Part shown: in pieces, positions 7,158-9,660 of the stretch
How the letters are laid out: each line of letters starts with the position of its first letter
Position numbering within the stretch: position 1 is the first letter of the stretch
NCBI GenBank assembly: GCA_030625465.1
Contig: DAOUQS010000052.1
Coordinates: 1 to 9,660, forward strand
DNA: 9,660 nt
Origin: Amylibacter sp.
GTDB lineage: Bacteria; Pseudomonadota; Alphaproteobacteria; Rhodobacterales; Rhodobacteraceae
Direction: 5' to 3'
Notes under the pieces: generated by a model
Database searches by the model: none
Told to the model about the DNA's origin: nothing
The model's input: the letters and a program-made list of their open reading frames with translations, nothing else
Position numbers and translations under genes: made by a program

Positions 7158-7394
7158 ATGAACGTTATTTTTGTCCAGCTGCGCTGCAAGCCGGGGACGG
7201 CCTATGATGTTGCCGATGCGCTTTACGAGCGCGAAATTGTTTCGCAGTTATACTCGACAAGTGGCGAGTGGGACCTTCTGGCGCAAATCTATCCGCCAAA
7301 GGATGTGGATGTCGGCAAATGGGTCAACGACAATATTCTGGGTATTGAAGGCATTGACAGATCGCTTACAACGCTGACGTTCAAGGCGTTTTAG
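7158..7394 (+). CDS. Stand-alone Lrp/AsnC ligand-binding (RAM) domain protein
   Basis: A 78-residue protein consisting only of the Lrp/AsnC effector-binding domain, without the N-terminal helix-turn-helix of full regulators (about 150 residues). ATG at 7158 is preferred because AAGGAG (7146-7151) lies 6 nt upstream; the in-frame TTG at 7155 would be only 3 nt away. The beta-alpha-beta-beta-alpha-beta pattern is clear: a first strand NVIFVQLRC, a helix from about 14-30, the loop motif SGEWDLLAQI (35-44), a second helix around 51-61 and a final strand ending TTLTFKAF. Such domains dimerise and assemble into rings that bind amino acids or similar small molecules. Without a DNA-binding part it may act as a metabolite sensor or a partner of a full Lrp protein. 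Its TAG stop overlaps the convergent NnrS gene's stop by 4 bp. Confidence 0.88.
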   Translation: MNVIFVQLRCKPGTAYDVADALYEREIVSQLYSTSGEWDLLAQIYPPKDVDVGKWVNDNILGIEGIDRSLTTLTFKAF

Positions 7395-8623
7395 GGCTTC
7401 TTGTTCGGCGTGCGGCGTTTGGCATTTGCTGACCACAACCACGGCCCGACGGTTGCCAGCATAATCGCAAAACCAAGGGTCCATAACATCGCTGTTATTT
7501 CAAGACCTGACAGATTGCCGACCTTTATGTCAGGCATGGCGCTGCGGACTATCGCGGCTAGACCAATAAGCGAAGACGCCACGATAAGCTTTGGCCCGAT
7601 TTGCAACGCGCGACCGGTATGGCCCAAAGTTGCACGCATGATGACAGATGTTGTCATCCCGCCGATCGCACCAATTCCCAGTAGGTGAAGCCCTGCGGTC
7701 TGTGCGCCCAAGCCCAATACGAACAGGCCCATGGGAATGAAACTGTAGGCCACATGCAACATCATAAGAAGCGGGGACCCTAATGTACGGCACCCTTGCC
7801 AGCGCAGTAAACGCGCTACATGCAAAGCCGATGCGATCATCAATAACCACCCTGTAAAAGACCCATTCGGGGAAATCACCCATGTGACCAAAGCACCGAC
7901 GCCGGCCAATAAACAAACGCCGTCAAAGCGATTGAATGGAATGGGCAGCTTGCCCGGATTGAACTTAACCAGCCAGTTTCGGGTAAAACTTGGAATGATC
8001 CGTCCACCGATTAGGGTGATCAGGACAACCACGGCGGCAATACTTAAACGACGGCCGTATTCGGAAGAACCCTGCATTAAAATCTCGGTGTGATATAGGA
8101 TATTTGCACTAAGCAACATCAACACCGGAAGTGCAACTTTCAGATTTCGCCAGTTGCGACCGGCAACAATCTCGATCACGATCATCAGGCAAACCGCTAT
8201 TAGAAACGCACTGTCAATTGCCATTACCATAAGCGGAGGCCAATGCCCGCCAATGCCTGCCATTGCCAGACGTCCTGCAACCCACAAACAAATCAGTACG
8301 GCCAAAGGCCAGCCCCGAATTGGCATACGCCCCGTCCAGTTCGGAATGGCGGTAAATAAAAATCCGCATATTACAGCCGCCGTATAACCGAACAGCATTT
8401 CATGGATATGCCAGTCCATAGATGGAAATGGCCCGTTTAATGCAACAAGCCCCATATAGACAGAAACCCATAACGGAATCACGGTTGCTGCAAATATCAA
8501 GGCAAGCAGAAAGAACGGTCTGAAACCAAAACTAAGTAGGGTCGGCCCGGAATAAGCCTTACGTTTTTTGCGTTGCATAATGGGGTCCAATATAGCCTGC
8601 CATTCGAAATATGATCTTTTCAT
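7391..8623 (-). CDS. NnrS family polytopic membrane protein
   Basis: A very hydrophobic protein (410 residues from the chosen start) with roughly eleven to twelve membrane segments and a basic tail (NAKRRTPNKKP). NnrS hallmarks are FGFRPFFLLAL near the N-terminus, WHIHEMLFGY (71-80) with H72 and H74, NWTGR (95-99), GGRIIPSFTRN (206-216) and a terminal-half motif GGMTTSVIMRATLGHTGR (321-338). Further membrane histidines at 178, 268, 290 and 313 fit the haem/copper binding reported for NnrS. The family is linked to tolerance of nitric oxide and related stress. The start is uncertain: ATG at 8623 has only AAAGAA upstream, while in-frame ATG 8644 and TTG 8656 have no visible ribosome-binding site. 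No nitrite or NO reductase gene is nearby. The gene converges on the RAM gene and diverges from the thiamine-diphosphate enzyme. Confidence 0.9.
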   Translation of the reverse strand: MKRSYFEWQAILDPIMQRKKRKAYSGPTLLSFGFRPFFLLALIFAATVIPLWVSVYMGLVALNGPFPSMDWHIHEMLFGYTAAVICGFLFTAIPNWTGRMPIRGWPLAVLICLWVAGRLAMAGIGGHWPPLMVMAIDSAFLIAVCLMIVIEIVAGRNWRNLKVALPVLMLLSANILYHTEILMQGSSEYGRRLSIAAVVVLITLIGGRIIPSFTRNWLVKFNPGKLPIPFNRFDGVCLLAGVGALVTWVISPNGSFTGWLLMIASALHVARLLRWQGCRTLGSPLLMMLHVAYSFIPMGLFVLGLGAQTAGLHLLGIGAIGGMTTSVIMRATLGHTGRALQIGPKLIVASSLIGLAAIVRSAMPDIKVGNLSGLEITAMLWTLGFAIMLATVGPWLWSANAKRRTPNKKP

Positions 8624-8749
8624 ATGGAATTCTTTGCGCTGCATCAAATTTAACAACCAATAATCACGACTATGTTTATTTTTTCATCTTGTGTCTATTG
8701 ACCTGATTGTGGATGTATAAATGACATCTGATATTCAATGGGGCCTTTT
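8624..8749. promoter_or_regulatory. Divergent intergenic region, NnrS gene vs thiamine-diphosphate enzyme gene
   Basis: This AT-rich region, 93-126 bp depending on the NnrS start, should carry both promoters. A T-rich tract lies at about 8675-8690. TTGACC (8698-8703) and TATAAA (8716-8721) resemble -35 and -10 boxes, but their 12-nt spacing is too short for them to work as a pair, so no sigma-70 promoter is assigned. TTGTG occurs twice on the plus strand (8690-8694, 8707-8711). I looked for an FNR/NnrR-type TTGAT-N4-ATCAA palindrome, which would suit an NnrS gene, and found none. Confidence 0.3.
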
Positions 8750-9660
8750 ATGACACTTTCATCTCGGCGTGCTGCGGATTTTCTGGCTGAAAGGCTTTAT
8801 CAGGCCGGTTGCCGCCATGCGTTTGGCATGCCAGGTGGCGAAGTCTTGACCGTTATCGACGCTCTGCGAAAGGCCGGCATAAAGTTTACACTGGTCAAGC
8901 ATGAAAACAGTGCGGGCTTTATGGCCGAGGCGGTTTATCATCGTACCGGTGCGCCTGGTATCCTGGTTGCAACATTGGGGCCGGGTGCGATGAACGGGGT
9001 TAATTCCATTGCCAATGCACATCAGGACCGCGTGCCGTTAATCGTGCTGACAGGCTGCGTTGATGAAGATGAGGCGCTGACCTATACGCATCAGATTATG
9101 GATCATCGCGCCGCCTTTGCGCCGATCACAAAAGCAACTTTTCGCCTAACCGCTGACGGGGCCGATATTGTTGCGGATAAAGCGATCGGGATCGCGACCG
9201 AAGGGCGGCCCGGCCCTGTCCATATTGATATACCGATATCTGTAGCCGATACACAGGCCGTCCCGTCACAGCCGTGCAATCGCGCTACCGCAAGCAAGGT
9301 TGCCCCTGCGGACGGGCCTGATCTTGAACAGGCGCGGCGTTGGTTGTCAGCCGCAATTCGCCCGGTGATGATTGTGGGGCTGGATGCGATGAATGATAAT
9401 GCGGGCGCCGATATTCAAGCGTTTTGCGAAAAGTTCAACATTCCCTTTATCACCACATATAAAGCCAAGGGGATTGTGCCTGAAACGCATTCGCTATGTC
9501 TGGGCGGGGCGGGGCTGTCCCCGCTTGCGGATAAAACCTTGGTTCCTTTTGTGAAGTCGGCTGATTTGATTATATGCGCCGGCTATGACCCGATTGAGAT
9601 GCGCCCGGGATGGCGTGCATTATGGGATCCGGAAACAACAAATGTCATTGATATTATGGC
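8750..9660 (+). CDS. Thiamine-diphosphate-dependent enzyme, acetolactate synthase/decarboxylase superfamily (partial, C-terminus beyond window)
   Basis: The frame is open from ATG 8750 to the right edge (303 codons plus 2 nt), about half of a usual 550-residue enzyme. The TPP_enzyme_N (pyrimidine-binding) domain covers about 5-170: FGMPGGEV (25-32), HENSAGFMAEA (51-61) with E52 as the conserved cofactor-activating glutamate, LGPGAMNGVNSIANA (76-90), HQIMDHRAAF (114-123) and EGRPGPVHIDIP (151-162). The central domain begins near residue 191 with RPVMIVGLDAM at 204-214. The diphosphate-binding third domain, which would carry the GDG metal site, lies outside the window. Relatives include acetolactate synthase, glyoxylate carboligase and oxo-acid decarboxylases; the visible part cannot tell them apart. 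No ilvN-like small subunit can be looked for here. GGGG at 8740-8743 is a weak ribosome-binding site; an in-frame ATG at 8738 is a possible alternative. Confidence 0.9.
   Translation, partial: MTLSSRRAADFLAERLYQAGCRHAFGMPGGEVLTVIDALRKAGIKFTLVKHENSAGFMAEAVYHRTGAPGILVATLGPGAMNGVNSIANAHQDRVPLIVLTGCVDEDEALTYTHQIMDHRAAFAPITKATFRLTADGADIVADKAIGIATEGRPGPVHIDIPISVADTQAVPSQPCNRATASKVAPADGPDLEQARRWLSAAIRPVMIVGLDAMNDNAGADIQAFCEKFNIPFITTYKAKGIVPETHSLCLGGAGLSPLADKTLVPFVKSADLIICAGYDPIEMRPGWRALWDPETTNVIDIM

Noticed and set aside
8698..8721. TTGACC ... TATAAA as a sigma-70 promoter for the thiamine-diphosphate enzyme gene
   Set aside because: The spacer is only 12 nt, well below the 16-18 nt needed.
8759..9297. 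Minus-strand frames opposite the thiamine-diphosphate enzyme (8759-9022 and 9103-9297)
   Set aside because: Both are antisense to clear TPP_enzyme_N motifs on the plus strand and lack any recognisable domain.

Overview
The window looks like chromosomal DNA of an alphaproteobacterium, most likely a marine Rhodobacterales/roseobacter-type organism. This is inferred from protein character and gene content (Tat-exported family 5 solute-binding protein, fused dipeptide-type ATPase, NnrS), from near-balanced base composition and from dense packing. No rRNA, tRNA, CRISPR array, transposase or phage gene is seen, and nothing indicates recent mobility.

Left part (1-6246): a LysR-type regulator on the minus strand, cut by the window edge, diverges from a four-gene plus-strand operon. 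The operon encodes a complete Opp/Dpp-type ABC importer: a Tat-signalled solute-binding protein (790-2418), two membrane permeases (2537-3484, 3497-4408) and one polypeptide carrying both ATPase domains (4408-6246). The last three genes are tightly coupled (12-nt gap, then a 1-nt stop/start overlap). A perfect 10-bp stem-loop separates the binding-protein gene from the permeases, as expected where the binding protein is needed in excess. The LysR protein probably controls the importer from the 103-bp shared intergenic region.

Middle part (6257-7394): an alpha/beta hydrolase of the kynurenine-formamidase-like/esterase type faces the importer operon tail to tail with a 10-bp gap. It diverges from a 78-residue stand-alone Lrp/AsnC ligand-binding (RAM) domain protein without a DNA-binding domain. 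Their shared intergenic region holds two nearly concentric inverted repeats.

Right part (7391-9660): a polytopic NnrS-family membrane protein on the minus strand overlaps the RAM gene's stop codon by 4 bp. It diverges from a thiamine-diphosphate-dependent enzyme of the acetolactate synthase/decarboxylase superfamily, which runs off the right edge.

The only well-supported functional module is the importer with its regulator; its substrate cannot be read from sequence. A link between the importer and the hydrolase (uptake, then hydrolysis) is inference from proximity. I found no convincing new multi-gene system. The points worth a second look are the concentric dyads beside the orphan RAM gene, the predicted Glu in the hydrolase triad, the NnrS gene away from any visible nitrogen-oxide genes, and terminator-less convergent gene ends.
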